The notes beneath the pieces were generated by a model, which ran no database searches, was not told where the DNA came from, and was given only the letters and a program-made list of their open reading frames with translations. The position numbers were made by a program, and so were the translations under genes. Shown here piece after piece: positions 1-8,689 of a stretch of 64,000 nucleotides of DNA. Source of the stretch: Ruminococcus sp. YRD2003 (GTDB lineage: Bacteria > Bacillota > Clostridia > Oscillospirales > Ruminococcaceae); NCBI GenBank assembly GCA_900109435.1, contig FNZT01000012.1, positions 62,001-126,000 on the forward strand, read 5' to 3'. Numbering within the stretch: position 1 is the stretch's first letter; every line of letters begins with the position of its first letter.

Positions 1-2
1 CC

Positions 3-698
3 ACAGTCGCTGTCGGCACCTCGGTGAATGCAGCCACAGCCGCGTCCGAGAATGAAGCCGTAAAGACTGAGGGCGTCGCGATGATATCCGACACCGAACT
101 CGAGCAGTTGGCCACTACTATGGTCGGCACCACAGTCGCAGAGCCTTTTACGACAATGTATGAGGACACATATTATGAGGGCGAGATGATGCCTGATGCG
201 ACATACCTCGCGGGTGATATCATAGGTACTCCCGTGACAGAGCCTATCTACACAGTCGGCACAGAGGTAGGACCTGTGACCACTACCACCACCACCGACG
301 AGTGGGGCGGCACGGCTATGATAGGCACACAGGTCGGACCGTATACAACGACCACCACGACTGAAACGACAACATATTGTGAAGGCACAACGACGTCAGA
401 ATACACTTCCACCTCTACCGAAGACACATGGATCGCGGGCGGAATAATGGACATTCACTACGGCGATGCCAACGCAGACGGAAAACTGTCGCTAGCCGAT
501 TCCGTGGCAATACTGCAGTTCATCGCCAACAAAGACAAATATTCTATGCCCCGTTCTGCTCAGAAATCCGCAGACTGCTATAACCCGGGCGACGGCGTCA
601 CACCTATGGACGCCCTTACGATAAAGAGAGTTGACGCAGGCGAGATAGCCGAGTATGACCTCCCCGTGTATCCAGACTGCGAGAGCGGAGCGTGCTGA
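3..698 (+). CDS. Thr-rich secreted protein with C-terminal type I dockerin (5' partial)
   Basis: The reading frame is open to the left edge, so the true start and any signal peptide lie outside the window. The visible part has imperfect repeats of VGT-x-V-x-(E)P followed by Thr-rich linkers (runs of TTTTTT), a typical extracellular linker composition. From about position 465 it reads as a type I dockerin: the first calcium-loop helix has GDANADGKLSLADSVAILQF (Asp/Asn ligands of the F-hand). The second is degenerate (NPGDGVTPMDALTIKRV). Dockerins anchor enzymes or structural proteins to cohesins on scaffoldins, which points to a cellulosome-type Ruminococcus. The catalytic or binding module is not visible. 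Dockerin call is firm; overall function unknown. Confidence 0.85.
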   Translation, partial: TVAVGTSVNAATAASENEAVKTEGVAMISDTELEQLATTMVGTTVAEPFTTMYEDTYYEGEMMPDATYLAGDIIGTPVTEPIYTVGTEVGPVTTTTTTDEWGGTAMIGTQVGPYTTTTTTETTTYCEGTTTSEYTSTSTEDTWIAGGIMDIHYGDANADGKLSLADSVAILQFIANKDKYSMPRSAQKSADCYNPGDGVTPMDALTIKRVDAGEIAEYDLPVYPDCESGAC

Positions 699-739
699 TT
701 TTTCAATAACAATATCCGTTTAGGCTGATATCCAAAAAC

Positions 740-797
740 TTGCCCCTATGGGTCGTCCTGATACAAACAGAATCAGGAAAGTGTCCCATAGGGGCAA
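740..797. terminator. Long inverted repeat after the dockerin gene
   Basis: The arms TTGCCCCTATGGG (740-752) and CCCATAGGGGCAA (785-797) are exact complements, with a second inner pairing (TCCTGAT with ATCAGGA). The sequence after the right arm is AATGTTTTG, only moderately U-rich. It sits between convergent genes (dockerin + and EAL -) and probably terminates one or both. Confidence 0.6.
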
Positions 798-858
798 AAT
801 GTTTTGTCTGAAAGCCTGTGAAACAGAGCCTGTATCCTCGCTCTCACACTGTGTGCGG

Positions 859-886
859 GCAGAATGTTCCACGTGGAACATTCTGC
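859..886. promoter_or_regulatory. parS: parS-like perfect palindrome (candidate ParB/Spo0J site)
   Basis: A perfect 28-bp palindrome whose 16-bp centre (865-880) is TGTTCCACGTGGAACA. The known Firmicutes parS consensus is TGTTNCACGTGAAACA, so this differs at one position and is the fully symmetric version. It lies in the gap between convergent genes. It could instead be a terminator stem, but no T-run follows directly on either strand. Site identity is an inference from consensus match. Confidence 0.55.
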
Positions 887-916
887 ATTAAGGGGGCTTT
901 TTGCCTGTTTCACGCG

Positions 917-2623
917 CTAATGCTCGCTGAGTATCTTTTCGAGGTCGTATCTGTGCATATTCAGCACCTTCTCGAATTGGTCGCGCGGCAGCGGCTTGTC
1001 GAAGATATAGCCCTGAGCGTGTCGGCAGTGGTTGGCGCGGAGTATCTCTATCTGCTTCGTGGTCTCGACGCCCTCCGTGATGCATTCAAGCCCGATATCC
1101 AGAGCCATCGCTACAACGTGACGGTACATCAGGCTCGTGACGCTCTGGTCGTTCTCGTTGTCGGCGGGAAGGAAGCAGCGGTCTATTTTCAGAACGTTCC
1201 ACGGTATCTCGCGGATGAGGTTGAGAGAGGAATAGCCCATTCCGAAGTCGTCGACAGAGGTGCAGATGCCCTCGTCCTGCAAACCGCTTACAATGCGCTT
1301 CAGTACGCGGAATTCGACGTCTGTGGTAGTCTCGGTGAGCTCTATCTCTATGTACTGGTGCGGTACGCCGTGTCTGTCTATTATCTCGATGATGTGGTGG
1401 AGCAGGTCAACGTCTATGAGGTGCTTTCGCGAGAGGTTGACCGATGTCCTCACGGGCTCAATGCACGCGTCGAGCCACCTGCGGATATCCGAGCACACGA
1501 TGTCGAGGATGTAGAAGTCGAGGCGGCAGATGTCGTTGCTCTGCTCAAGGACCGGGACAAATGCGGCGGGAGATATCAGATTGTCGCCGTGCTGCCAGCG
1601 GCAGAGCGCCTCTGCACCGATGACTTCGCCCGTATTCACGTCGACCTTTGGCTGGTAGAAAACCTTGAATTCCTTCTTGCTGAGGGCGGGCTCAAAGAGC
1701 TGTATGATGCGCATTTCCTCGCCCTTTTTCTTTATCATGTCCTCGCTGTAGAAGGTTATGGACTCGCCGCCCTCTGCTTTGGCGGTCTGGTAGGCGCTGA
1801 GCATCCTGTCCATAATAGCGCTGCGCGAATGGAAGTTGAAATCCTCGGGTATCTTGAATATTCCTGCGCTCGCGGAAACAAGTACGCGCCTTTCGTTTTC
1901 CTTGTCGTAGTATATGGGGACTCCGCGGAGAAGCGACATAACGTGCTCGAGAAGCTCGTTGCGTATCAGCACGATGAAGGAGTCTCCTCCGAGACGGCTG
2001 ATGATACCGTCGGTATCGGCTATGGCGGCTATGAGCTTGTAAAAGTTGCGGAGGACGATGTCTCCGTTTGCTCTGCCGATATCCTGATTGATGACGGAGA
2101 AGTGGCGCAGATTGAGCATTATAGCGGTATAGCGACCTTTCAGCAAGCCCTGACTGTTAAGCCTTTCCGCCTGTCGCATGAAGGCACGGCGGTTCTTGAA
2201 GCCGAAGTCGTCATAGAATCCGAGGGCTTCAACCGCTGAGGCGAGCCTGTTGCGCGCAACAAAACTGAGCAGCTGGCGCTCTATGAGGTCGAGCCTCTGC
2301 ATATCGCGCTCCGAGAGAGGCTCTTCGTCCTCGGGACGGTAGATAGTGCCCTTGATGACAGCCTGCGACTTGGTGAGGACACGGTGCTCGATTATAGCAG
2401 GTCCACCCTTTCCGTTGTCGTAGTCACAGATGATCTCGCCCTCGCCGAGGCGCTCCTTTTCTTCATTCGTGTAGAACTCGGTCACACCCTTGGAGATGCG
2501 GAAGAGCTCGCAAAGCTCGGTGAGCACACTGATGAATCTGTCGCGGTCGAAACTTCGTAGGTTATTCATTTCCGAGAGCAGCTGTTCAAGCAGCATATAG
2601 TATTTTTCACTTGATGTCTCCAC
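917..2623 (-). CDS. EAL-domain cyclic di-GMP phosphodiesterase with degenerate GGDEF domain
   Basis: The N-terminal ~150 residues are of unknown type. The middle GGDEF domain reads RLGGDSFIVLI, so the fourth residue of the signature is replaced (GGDSF) and diguanylate cyclase activity is doubtful. The C-terminal EAL domain looks complete: EALCRWQ, a conserved Asn in VNLSRK, the Glu in EIELTETT, DDFGMGYSSL, the Lys in NVLKIDR, ECITEGVET and the final QGY-x-F-x-KPLP. It should hydrolyse c-di-GMP in the cytoplasm. The GTG start at 2623 is chosen because AAAGGAGG (2631-2638) lies 7 nt upstream; an ATG at 2644 would put this site inside the gene. Single gene with its own promoter. Confidence 0.88.
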   Translation of the reverse strand: METSSEKYYMLLEQLLSEMNNLRSFDRDRFISVLTELCELFRISKGVTEFYTNEEKERLGEGEIICDYDNGKGGPAIIEHRVLTKSQAVIKGTIYRPEDEEPLSERDMQRLDLIERQLLSFVARNRLASAVEALGFYDDFGFKNRRAFMRQAERLNSQGLLKGRYTAIMLNLRHFSVINQDIGRANGDIVLRNFYKLIAAIADTDGIISRLGGDSFIVLIRNELLEHVMSLLRGVPIYYDKENERRVLVSASAGIFKIPEDFNFHSRSAIMDRMLSAYQTAKAEGGESITFYSEDMIKKKGEEMRIIQLFEPALSKKEFKVFYQPKVDVNTGEVIGAEALCRWQHGDNLISPAAFVPVLEQSNDICRLDFYILDIVCSDIRRWLDACIEPVRTSVNLSRKHLIDVDLLHHIIEIIDRHGVPHQYIEIELTETTTDVEFRVLKRIVSGLQDEGICTSVDDFGMGYSSLNLIREIPWNVLKIDRCFLPADNENDQSVTSLMYRHVVAMALDIGLECITEGVETTKQIEILRANHCRHAQGYIFDKPLPRDQFEKVLNMHRYDLEKILSEH

Positions 2624-2712
2624 AAAGATGCCTCCTTTCGGCATATGTGCAAGCTATAGGCAGCACCGTACAAAGACCGCCTGATGGCTTTGCGTGGCGA
2701 TGCTGCATTTCA

Positions 2713-2741
2713 ATTATAACATATAAATAAAAAAATTGCAA
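2713..2741 (-). promoter_or_regulatory. Sigma-A promoter of the EAL gene
   Basis: On the minus strand: -35 TTGCAA (2736-2741), a 17-bp spacer, -10 TATAAT (2713-2718), followed by a leader of about 80 nt to the GTG start. Confidence 0.8.
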
Positions 2742-2783
2742 CAGGTTTCAGGATTTTATTTATTTTTTCAAAACAAAAGGTAA

Positions 2784-2815
2784 GGGGCAGACCTCTCCTT
2801 GGAAGGGCCTGCCCC
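2784..2815. other. Intergenic hairpin in the 2645-3122 gap
   Basis: Arms GGGGCAG (2784-2790) and CTGCCCC (2809-2815). On the minus strand the sequence after the hairpin is T-rich (TTACCTTTTGTTTTG), so it may be a weak terminator. The rest of the gap (about 2820-3050) has no gene I can support; short open frames there have no ribosome site or recognisable motif. Confidence 0.35.
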
Positions 2816-3051
2816 GTAAGATACCTGCGATACGTATGAGCCAAATGGCTGAATACGGCGGTTTTTTCAGAATTCTAATGCTGCTGTGAATTTTTTGTCC
2901 CTACAGTTTACGGTGAGTCTGTATCCGCACACGGTCGCTGCCGAAGTAGTCGAAGCCCTACGCCCTGTTGAGGAGGTCGTCGCGCGTGACTGTTTGACAT
3001 CAATTATATCTTCAAAGCAGCAGCTTGTCAAATGCGGCACGGGGTGTGGAA

Positions 3052-3080
3052 TTGACATTTATCGTTGGCGATGATATAAT
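3052..3080 (+). promoter_or_regulatory. Consensus sigma-A promoter of the ior-paaK operon
   Basis: Exact consensus hexamers: TTGACA at 3052-3057, 17-bp spacer, TATAAT at 3075-3080, 42 nt before the iorA start. Confidence 0.92.
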
Positions 3081-3122
3081 GTTTTTAGTTCTAATAAAGG
3101 TATATCCCAAAGGAGGAAAACA

Positions 3123-4970
3123 ATGCACAAGGAATTTCTCATGGGCAACGCTGCCATTGCCCGAGGTGCAGTCGCCGCAGGTCTCAACGTCATAAGCGGC
3201 TATCCGGGCACGCCTTCGACCGAGGTGCTCGAAACTGCTGCAAAATATAACGACGGCAGCATCTATGTCGAATGGTCGGTAAACGAAAAGGCTGCTCTCG
3301 AACTCGGCGCAGGTGCGGCTTACTGCGGAGCGCGCTCAATGGTGACCATGAAGCAGGTCGGGCTAAACGTCGCCTCAGACCCGCTGATGAGCCTTGCTTA
3401 CATCGGTGTAAAGGGCGGTATGGTTATTATGGTCGCGGACGACCCTGGTCCGATATCCTCGCAGACGGAGCAGGATACCCGCCATTTTGCGTCGTTCTCG
3501 AAGCTGCCGTGCTTCGACCCGTCGTCGGTGCAGGAGGCATACGATATGATACAGGAGGCGTTCGAGTATTCGGAGAAATACCGCACTCCCGTCCTGTTCA
3601 GACCTACCACGCGCGTCTGTCACGGCTATGCATCGATAGAGGTAAAGGACGAGAGCGAGTGCGTGAAGAATAAGCCCGAGGGCTTTGTGAAGGACTCGTC
3701 GAAATGGGTCATCTTCCCGCGCCTTTCGTATAACGCGCACATCAGCATAGAGAAGCGCAATGCCGAGCTCTCCGACGTTTTCTCGGACTACAGCCGCAAT
3801 TACATCATCGGGGACGAGCGCACATACTGCATCGGCAGAACGCTCGAAAATCAGGCTTCCGTAAGGAAGGGCATTGCCTCGCACGGCATCAGCTTCACCT
3901 ATGTGCAGGAGGCGCTCGCGGGAAGAGAAGCTCCGAAGGTGCTCAAAGTCTCGACGCCTTTTCCATTCCCCGAGAAGCTTGCGGTCGAGTTCCTGAGCGG
4001 GCTCGATGAGGTGCTCTGCATTGAGGAGCTCGACCCCGTTATCGAGCGCGAGCTGACCTATATCTGCGGAAAGTACCACCTCGGCACGAAGATACTCGGC
4101 AAGCTGACGGGGAATGTAAAGACTGCGGGTGAAAACACCTGCGACAGCGTTGCCGCAGACATTGCCGACTTCTTGGGGTGGGAGAAAAAGCCCGCGGCAG
4201 AGCTGCCGCCTGCTCCCGAGCTGCCGATACGTCCGCCTGTGCTGTGTGCGGGATGTCCGCACAGAGCGAGCTTTTATGCGGTAAAGGAAGCGATGAAGGG
4301 CAAAAAGGCTGTATTCTGCGGAGATATCGGCTGCTATACCCTCGGCAACGCCATGCCGCTCGACATGGTGGACACCTGCCTCTGTATGGGCGCGGGGGTC
4401 AACATCACTCAGGGTATCGGCAAGATAGAGCCTGATACGACCTGCTTCGCATTCGTCGGAGATTCGACGTTTTTCGCCTCTGCGATAACAGGCGCGATAA
4501 ACGCGGTGTACAATCAGGCGGATATGACACTCATCGTCCTTGACAACTCCACGACCGCAATGACAGGTCATCAGCCTCACCCAGGCACAGGCCGCACGAT
4601 GATGGGACAGGTGGTCGACAAGGTCAATATCGAGGCTGTACTCCGCGGCGTCGGGCTCAAAACTGTCGAGACCGCGGACCCGCTCGACCTCGGCAAGGCT
4701 GTGGAGACCGTGAAGCGCGTTGCCGCTGAAAAGGGCGTAAAGGCGATAATATTCAAGTCGCCGTGTGCGGTGCTCATCAAGCCCGAAAAGCCGTACAGCA
4801 TCAGTGAAGACAAGTGTATCGGATGCAGGAAGTGCATAAACAGCCTCGGATGTCCAGGAATCGTCATTTCCGACGGCAAGGTCACGATAGACGGTACGCT
4901 CTGCACGGGCTGCGGACTTTGCAGTCAGGTATGCCCCGTGAATGCTATAGGAGGTGAGCGTAATGAATAA
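3123..4970 (+). CDS. iorA: Indolepyruvate ferredoxin oxidoreductase, alpha subunit
   Basis: Oxidises aryl-pyruvates (indolepyruvate, phenylpyruvate) to aryl-acetyl-CoA with ferredoxin as acceptor, using thiamine diphosphate. Visible parts, in order: N-terminal pyrimidine-binding domain with GYPGTPSTE (~residue 25), the conserved CAGCPHR (~370), a TPP/Mg region with GDIGCYTLG and GDSTFFASA, and a C-terminal two-[4Fe-4S] ferredoxin domain (CIGCRKC...C and CTGCGLC...CP) at ~560-605. Length of 615 residues fits the family. AAAGGAGG precedes the ATG at good distance. First gene of iorA-iorB-paaK, which together suggest aromatic amino acid catabolism, or the reverse reductive carboxylation of aryl acetates known in rumen bacteria. 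Confidence 0.95.
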   Translation: MHKEFLMGNAAIARGAVAAGLNVISGYPGTPSTEVLETAAKYNDGSIYVEWSVNEKAALELGAGAAYCGARSMVTMKQVGLNVASDPLMSLAYIGVKGGMVIMVADDPGPISSQTEQDTRHFASFSKLPCFDPSSVQEAYDMIQEAFEYSEKYRTPVLFRPTTRVCHGYASIEVKDESECVKNKPEGFVKDSSKWVIFPRLSYNAHISIEKRNAELSDVFSDYSRNYIIGDERTYCIGRTLENQASVRKGIASHGISFTYVQEALAGREAPKVLKVSTPFPFPEKLAVEFLSGLDEVLCIEELDPVIERELTYICGKYHLGTKILGKLTGNVKTAGENTCDSVAADIADFLGWEKKPAAELPPAPELPIRPPVLCAGCPHRASFYAVKEAMKGKKAVFCGDIGCYTLGNAMPLDMVDTCLCMGAGVNITQGIGKIEPDTTCFAFVGDSTFFASAITGAINAVYNQADMTLIVLDNSTTAMTGHQPHPGTGRTMMGQVVDKVNIEAVLRGVGLKTVETADPLDLGKAVETVKRVAAEKGVKAIIFKSPCAVLIKPEKPYSISEDKCIGCRKCINSLGCPGIVISDGKVTIDGTLCTGCGLCSQVCPVNAIGGERNE

Positions 4971-5535
4971 GAATATCCTGCTCTGCGGCGTGGGCGGACA
5001 GGGCATCGTCCTTGCGTCGAAGCTCACCGCCTCATGCGCAATGGAAAAGGGACTTCAGGTCATGAGCGCCGAGACTATCGGCATGGCTCAGAAGGGCGGA
5101 AGCGTTTTCAGCTTCCTGCGCATCGGAGAGTGCATTTACAGCCCGATGTTCGGTCAGAAGCAGGCGGACATCATCATCGCCTTCGAGCCCGCCGAGGCTG
5201 TGCGGATGCTCCCTTATCTCAGGGACGGCGGTACGGTCATCGTGAATACGCGACCGATAATGCCCGTCACTGCGGCGCTGAAGGCTTCGGACTACAACGG
5301 GACGGAAATGCTTGACTACCTGAGAAAGACGACAGAAAATCTGATAACAGTGGACGGCGACAGCGTTTGCCGCGAGCTCGGCTCACCGAAGGTGCTGAAC
5401 ATGGTGATGCTCGGCGAGGCGATAAGGAGCGGCGTTCTGCCGTTCACAACAGACGACGCAGCAGAAGCAATGAAGAAGAGCGTAAAACCACAGTTCGTTG
5501 AGCTCAACGAAAAGGCTCTGAGACATAATATGTGA
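4963..5535 (+). CDS. iorB: Indolepyruvate ferredoxin oxidoreductase, beta subunit
   Basis: Gamma-domain subunit of 2-oxoacid:ferredoxin oxidoreductases. It begins MNKNILLCGVGGQGIVLASK, with the glycine-rich turn GVGGQG typical of this subunit, followed by MAQKGGSVFS. The ATG at 4963 is chosen over the upstream in-frame GTG (4954) because AGGAGG (4949-4954) lies 8 nt upstream; the start overlaps the end of iorA by 8 bp, indicating translational coupling. 190 residues, the usual size. It pairs with IorA to form the active enzyme. Confidence 0.94.
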   Translation: MNKNILLCGVGGQGIVLASKLTASCAMEKGLQVMSAETIGMAQKGGSVFSFLRIGECIYSPMFGQKQADIIIAFEPAEAVRMLPYLRDGGTVIVNTRPIMPVTAALKASDYNGTEMLDYLRKTTENLITVDGDSVCRELGSPKVLNMVMLGEAIRSGVLPFTTDDAAEAMKKSVKPQFVELNEKALRHNM

Positions 5536-5556
5536 TCATGAAAGGAACGAACGACC

Positions 5557-6792
5557 ATGCAGATCTCAGAAAAGCAGATAGAACTCGTCAACAGCCGCAT
5601 ACAGGCACTTGAAAAAGCAGGAAGCTTCTACGGAAAGAAGCTGAAGGAAGCAGGCATTACGGAAATACGCACCGCAGAGGACTTCGGGAAGCTGCCCTTC
5701 TCGGAGAAGAGCGACCTCCGTGACGCTTACCCACTCGGGCTCATGACTGCTCCCGAGGAGGAGATAGTACGCATTCACTCGTCATCGGGTACAACGGGTA
5801 CTCCCGTAATAATCCCTTACACAGCAAAGGACGTTGACGACTGGGCTATAATGTTCAGGCGCTGTTACGAAACAGCTGGTATTACTAATTTGGACCGCAT
5901 ACAGATAACTCCCGGCTACGGTCTGTGGACGGCAGGCATAGGCTTCCAGAACGGCGCTGAGAAGCTGGGGGCTATGGTAATTCCGATGGGTCCCGGCAAC
6001 ACCGACAAGCAGCTCCAGATGATGCAGGATATGAAGAGCACGGTCCTCTGCTCGACTTCTTCATATGCCCTCCTGCTCGCCGAGGAGATAGAAAAGCGCG
6101 GCATCAAGGATAAGATACACCTGAAAAAAGGCGTTATCGGCTCGGAGCGCTGGAGCGACAAGATGCGCGAGCGTATCCATAACGAGCTGGGGATAGAGCT
6201 CTTCGACATCTACGGGCTCACCGAGATTTACGGTCCAGGTATCGGTATAAACTGCCCCGGCGAGACGGCTATGCACTATTGGGACGACTTCATCTACCTT
6301 GAGATAATCGACCCCGCAACAGGCAAAAACGTCCCCGACGGCGAGGTAGGCGAGATAGTCATCACCACCCTTGTCAAGGAGGGCGCGCCTCTCATACGCT
6401 ACCGCACTCACGACCTGTCAAGGATCGTCCCAGGCAAGTGCAGGTGCGGACGCTGTTACCCGCGTATCGACGTCATCATGGGTCGCACAGACGATATGAT
6501 GAAGATAAAGGGCGTAAACGTGTTCCCGAGCCAGATAGAGGAGGTCATCGGCTCATTCGATGAGATATCGAGCGAGTATCAGATACGCATATCACACCTC
6601 GACGGCAAGGACACCATGCGTATCTACGTCGAGGCAACGGGCGACCACGACTGGGCTTCGCTCAGCAAGCGCATTGCCGAGAAGGTCAAGAGCCGCATAG
6701 GCTTCACTCCTATCGTTAAGATAGTGGAGATAGGCGTGCTCCCGAGAAGTATGAAAAAGACCGCCCGCGTTATAGACGAGCGCTACGACTGA
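5557..6792 (+). CDS. paaK: Phenylacetate-CoA ligase family protein (AMP-forming)
   Basis: An ANL-superfamily adenylating enzyme that forms aryl-acetyl-CoA from aryl acetate, ATP and CoA, or makes ATP in reverse. Motifs: the P-loop-like SSGTTGTPV (~residue 77), YGLTEIYGPG (A5 region, ~222), the hinge region RTDDMMKIKG with the GVNVFPSQIEE stretch, and the C-terminal catalytic Lys region RSMKKTARV. 411 residues, slightly shorter than the typical ~430. It starts 21 nt after iorB with GAAAGGA upstream. Position after iorAB suggests that it handles the aryl-acetyl-CoA product. Substrate is inferred. Confidence 0.93.
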   Translation: MQISEKQIELVNSRIQALEKAGSFYGKKLKEAGITEIRTAEDFGKLPFSEKSDLRDAYPLGLMTAPEEEIVRIHSSSGTTGTPVIIPYTAKDVDDWAIMFRRCYETAGITNLDRIQITPGYGLWTAGIGFQNGAEKLGAMVIPMGPGNTDKQLQMMQDMKSTVLCSTSSYALLLAEEIEKRGIKDKIHLKKGVIGSERWSDKMRERIHNELGIELFDIYGLTEIYGPGIGINCPGETAMHYWDDFIYLEIIDPATGKNVPDGEVGEIVITTLVKEGAPLIRYRTHDLSRIVPGKCRCGRCYPRIDVIMGRTDDMMKIKGVNVFPSQIEEVIGSFDEISSEYQIRISHLDGKDTMRIYVEATGDHDWASLSKRIAEKVKSRIGFTPIVKIVEIGVLPRSMKKTARVIDERYD

Positions 6793-6831
6793 TGCCGACT
6801 TTTGCCCCATAGGGGGCTCACGAAGTTAAAA

Positions 6832-6877
6832 AGCACCGCACATTGCCTTATTCGGGCTTTGTGCGGTGCTGCTTTTA
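6832..6877. terminator. Strong terminator of the ior-paaK operon
   Basis: Perfect 11-bp stem AGCACCGCACA (6832-6842) with TGTGCGGTGCT (6860-6870), followed by GCTTTTATTT on the plus strand and by a T-run on the minus strand. Confidence 0.88.
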
Positions 6878-6960
6878 TTTACTTTGTACTTGTACTTGGA
6901 GCTTTTTGCCGCGTTCGGAGCAGGTTTCGAGGAAATGACGGGAAGTTTCTGAGATCATTG

Positions 6961-6989
6961 TTGCAAAATCATTGAAATAATGGTATAAT
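6961..6989 (+). promoter_or_regulatory. Sigma-A promoter of the corA-like gene
   Basis: TTGCAA (6961-6966), 17-bp spacer, TATAAT (6984-6989), 29 nt before the start codon. Confidence 0.82.
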
Positions 6990-7018
6990 GGGTTATCTTC
7001 GATAACAGGAGCTCTGCT

Positions 7019-7936
7019 ATGTATTACTATATCAAAAATACGCTTGAAAAGGCTAAAAGCCCCGATATCAGCGGAAAGAACGGGCAGTTCGTCGCGGTGC
7101 TGACGTCCGCTGAATGGCTGGAAAACAGGGATAAGTTCGATATGGGCATCGAAATGGATATTGACCTTTCCGCTGTACATTCTACCAAGGCTGAAGTCAA
7201 TTACGACTCGCTGACGGGCACTTTCTCTGTCCCCGACAGGGATAATATCTCGGGGCCGAACACCAATTTCGCCTTCGCCCTCGACGAAAAGGGCATCGTC
7301 TTTATCGACGACAGCGGCTTTGTTGACAAAACTATCGGCTGTATCATAAGCTCCAAGCGCTGGACTGTGCCAAGCCTCGAACGCTTCATTTACGACTTCC
7401 TCGAACAGATCGTGGCGCGCGATCAGATCATCCTCGAGCGGGTGGATAAGGAACTTGACACGATAGAGTCGAATATCCTTGACGGCGAGGAAAACGACCC
7501 GTCGCAGAGAGTCAGCCGCATCAGAAGCGACCTCAGAGATATGCGTATCCACTACGAACAGCTTCTCGACCTCGGTCAGGAGCTTGAAGAAAATGAGAAC
7601 GACTTCTTCAACGAGAACAATACCCGCTACTTCCACCTCTTCACGCAGCGTATCTCGCGACTGCATGACCTGACGTCCTCGCTGCGCGAGTATTCCATTC
7701 AGATACGCGACCTGTACCAGTCACAGCTCGACATAAGACAGAACCGCATCATGGCTCTGTTGGCGATAATCACTTCGATCTTCATGCCGCTGACACTTAT
7801 CGCAGGCTGGTACGGTATGAACTTCAAATATATGCCCGAGCTTGAATACAAGTGGGCTTATCCTGCTGTGATCGCGGTCAGCATTGTGATCGTGATAGTC
7901 AGCCTGATCTTTTTCAAAAAGAAGAAGTGGCTTTGA
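7019..7936 (+). CDS. corA: CorA-family magnesium/divalent cation transporter
   Basis: 305 residues with a soluble N-terminal domain, a long helical stalk rich in Arg/Glu/Gln (~110-240), and two C-terminal membrane segments. The signature YGMNF lies right after the first one (IMALLAIITSIFMPLTLIAG), and the second (YPAVIAVSIVIVIVSLIFF) ends in a basic tail FKKKKW. GMN is the defining selectivity-filter motif of CorA channels, which work as pentamers in the inner membrane. Start ATG at 7019 with CAGGAG upstream; own promoter. Mg2+ as main substrate is a family inference; some members carry Co2+, Ni2+ or Zn2+. Confidence 0.92.
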   Translation: MYYYIKNTLEKAKSPDISGKNGQFVAVLTSAEWLENRDKFDMGIEMDIDLSAVHSTKAEVNYDSLTGTFSVPDRDNISGPNTNFAFALDEKGIVFIDDSGFVDKTIGCIISSKRWTVPSLERFIYDFLEQIVARDQIILERVDKELDTIESNILDGEENDPSQRVSRIRSDLRDMRIHYEQLLDLGQELEENENDFFNENNTRYFHLFTQRISRLHDLTSSLREYSIQIRDLYQSQLDIRQNRIMALLAIITSIFMPLTLIAGWYGMNFKYMPELEYKWAYPAVIAVSIVIVIVSLIFFKKKKWL

Positions 7937-7996
7937 GCTGATGCGGCAGCCTGCCTCAGCGAATACCCGAAATGATCTCAAATGGAGGAAATAACT

Positions 7997-8560
7997 ATGA
8001 CAACGACAGAATTTATCGATTATATGAACAGCGGTAAACAGGTCACGGCGGAGTGCGGTGTCCATCAGACGATGCACAGGCTCAGTCAGGAGGCTATCCG
8101 CATCACTATGGAGCTCAATAGCCGATATCATACGCCCGAGGAGATAAATGCCCTTATGTCGGAGCTGATCGGTGAGCCTGTTGAGGTAGGACTGTTCCCG
8201 CCGTTCTATACAGACTGCGGAAAGAACATTCACCTCGGTAAGGGCGTGTTCATCAATGCAGGATGTAAATTTCAGGATCAGGGCGGTATCTTTATCGGTG
8301 ACGGTGCGCTGTTAGGGCATAATACGGTGCTCGCAACGCTCAATCACGGGCTTCTTCCCGAAGAGCGCCATGACCTGATACCGAAACCTATCCGCATCGG
8401 CAGGAATGTGTGGATAGGTTCAAATTCCACTATCCTTTCGGGTGTGACGATCGGTGACAATGCGGTCATCGGTGCAGGCTCGGTCGTCACAAAGGATATT
8501 CCCGAAAATATGATTGCGGTCGGCACTCCTGCAAAAGTGGTGAGGAGCATTTTTGATTGA
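7997..8560 (+). CDS. Left-handed beta-helix acyltransferase (maltose/galactoside O-acetyltransferase type)
   Basis: 187 residues. The N-terminal helical cap resembles Maa/LacA (DYMNSGK, LNSRYHTPEEINALMSELIG). It is followed by hexapeptide repeats that build the beta-helix (IHLGKGVFINAGC, IGDGALLGHNTVLATLNHG with the catalytic-type His, IGRNVWIGSNSTILSGVTIGDNAVIGAGSVVTKDIP) and a closing GTPAKVVR. It should transfer acetyl from acetyl-CoA to a sugar hydroxyl. The ATG at 7997 is preferred because an upstream in-frame ATG (7982) overlaps the ribosome site GGAGG (7984-7988). It lies 60 nt after corA and may be co-transcribed. Confidence 0.88.
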   Translation: MTTTEFIDYMNSGKQVTAECGVHQTMHRLSQEAIRITMELNSRYHTPEEINALMSELIGEPVEVGLFPPFYTDCGKNIHLGKGVFINAGCKFQDQGGIFIGDGALLGHNTVLATLNHGLLPEERHDLIPKPIRIGRNVWIGSNSTILSGVTIGDNAVIGAGSVVTKDIPENMIAVGTPAKVVRSIFD

Positions 8561-8689
8561 TGCTGGATCATCGCCTGTGCTTTCGGAAGGGGATATCTTC
8601 CGACTTGCAACCGAATGCCGCGATCGGCGGTATTCTTTACAGGCAGTGCATGAATTGCATATCCGACTATCAGATGGGAGATGGTTTAT

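Noticed and set aside
818-2239. Long plus-strand open frame of 473 codons
   Set aside because: Mirror image of the EAL gene, whose motifs and ribosome site are clear; the open frame has no family motif and overlaps the parS-like palindrome.
2886-3074. Short plus-strand frame before iorA
   Set aside because: It spans the iorA promoter, lacks a ribosome site and has no recognisable motif.
3375-5027. Minus-strand open frame of 550 codons
   Set aside because: Shadow of iorA; composition (Arg/Leu/Ala-rich, no motif) is that of a reversed high-GC3 gene.
6875-7666. Minus-strand open frame of 263 codons
   Set aside because: Lies opposite the CorA gene, which has a promoter, ribosome site and GMN signature.
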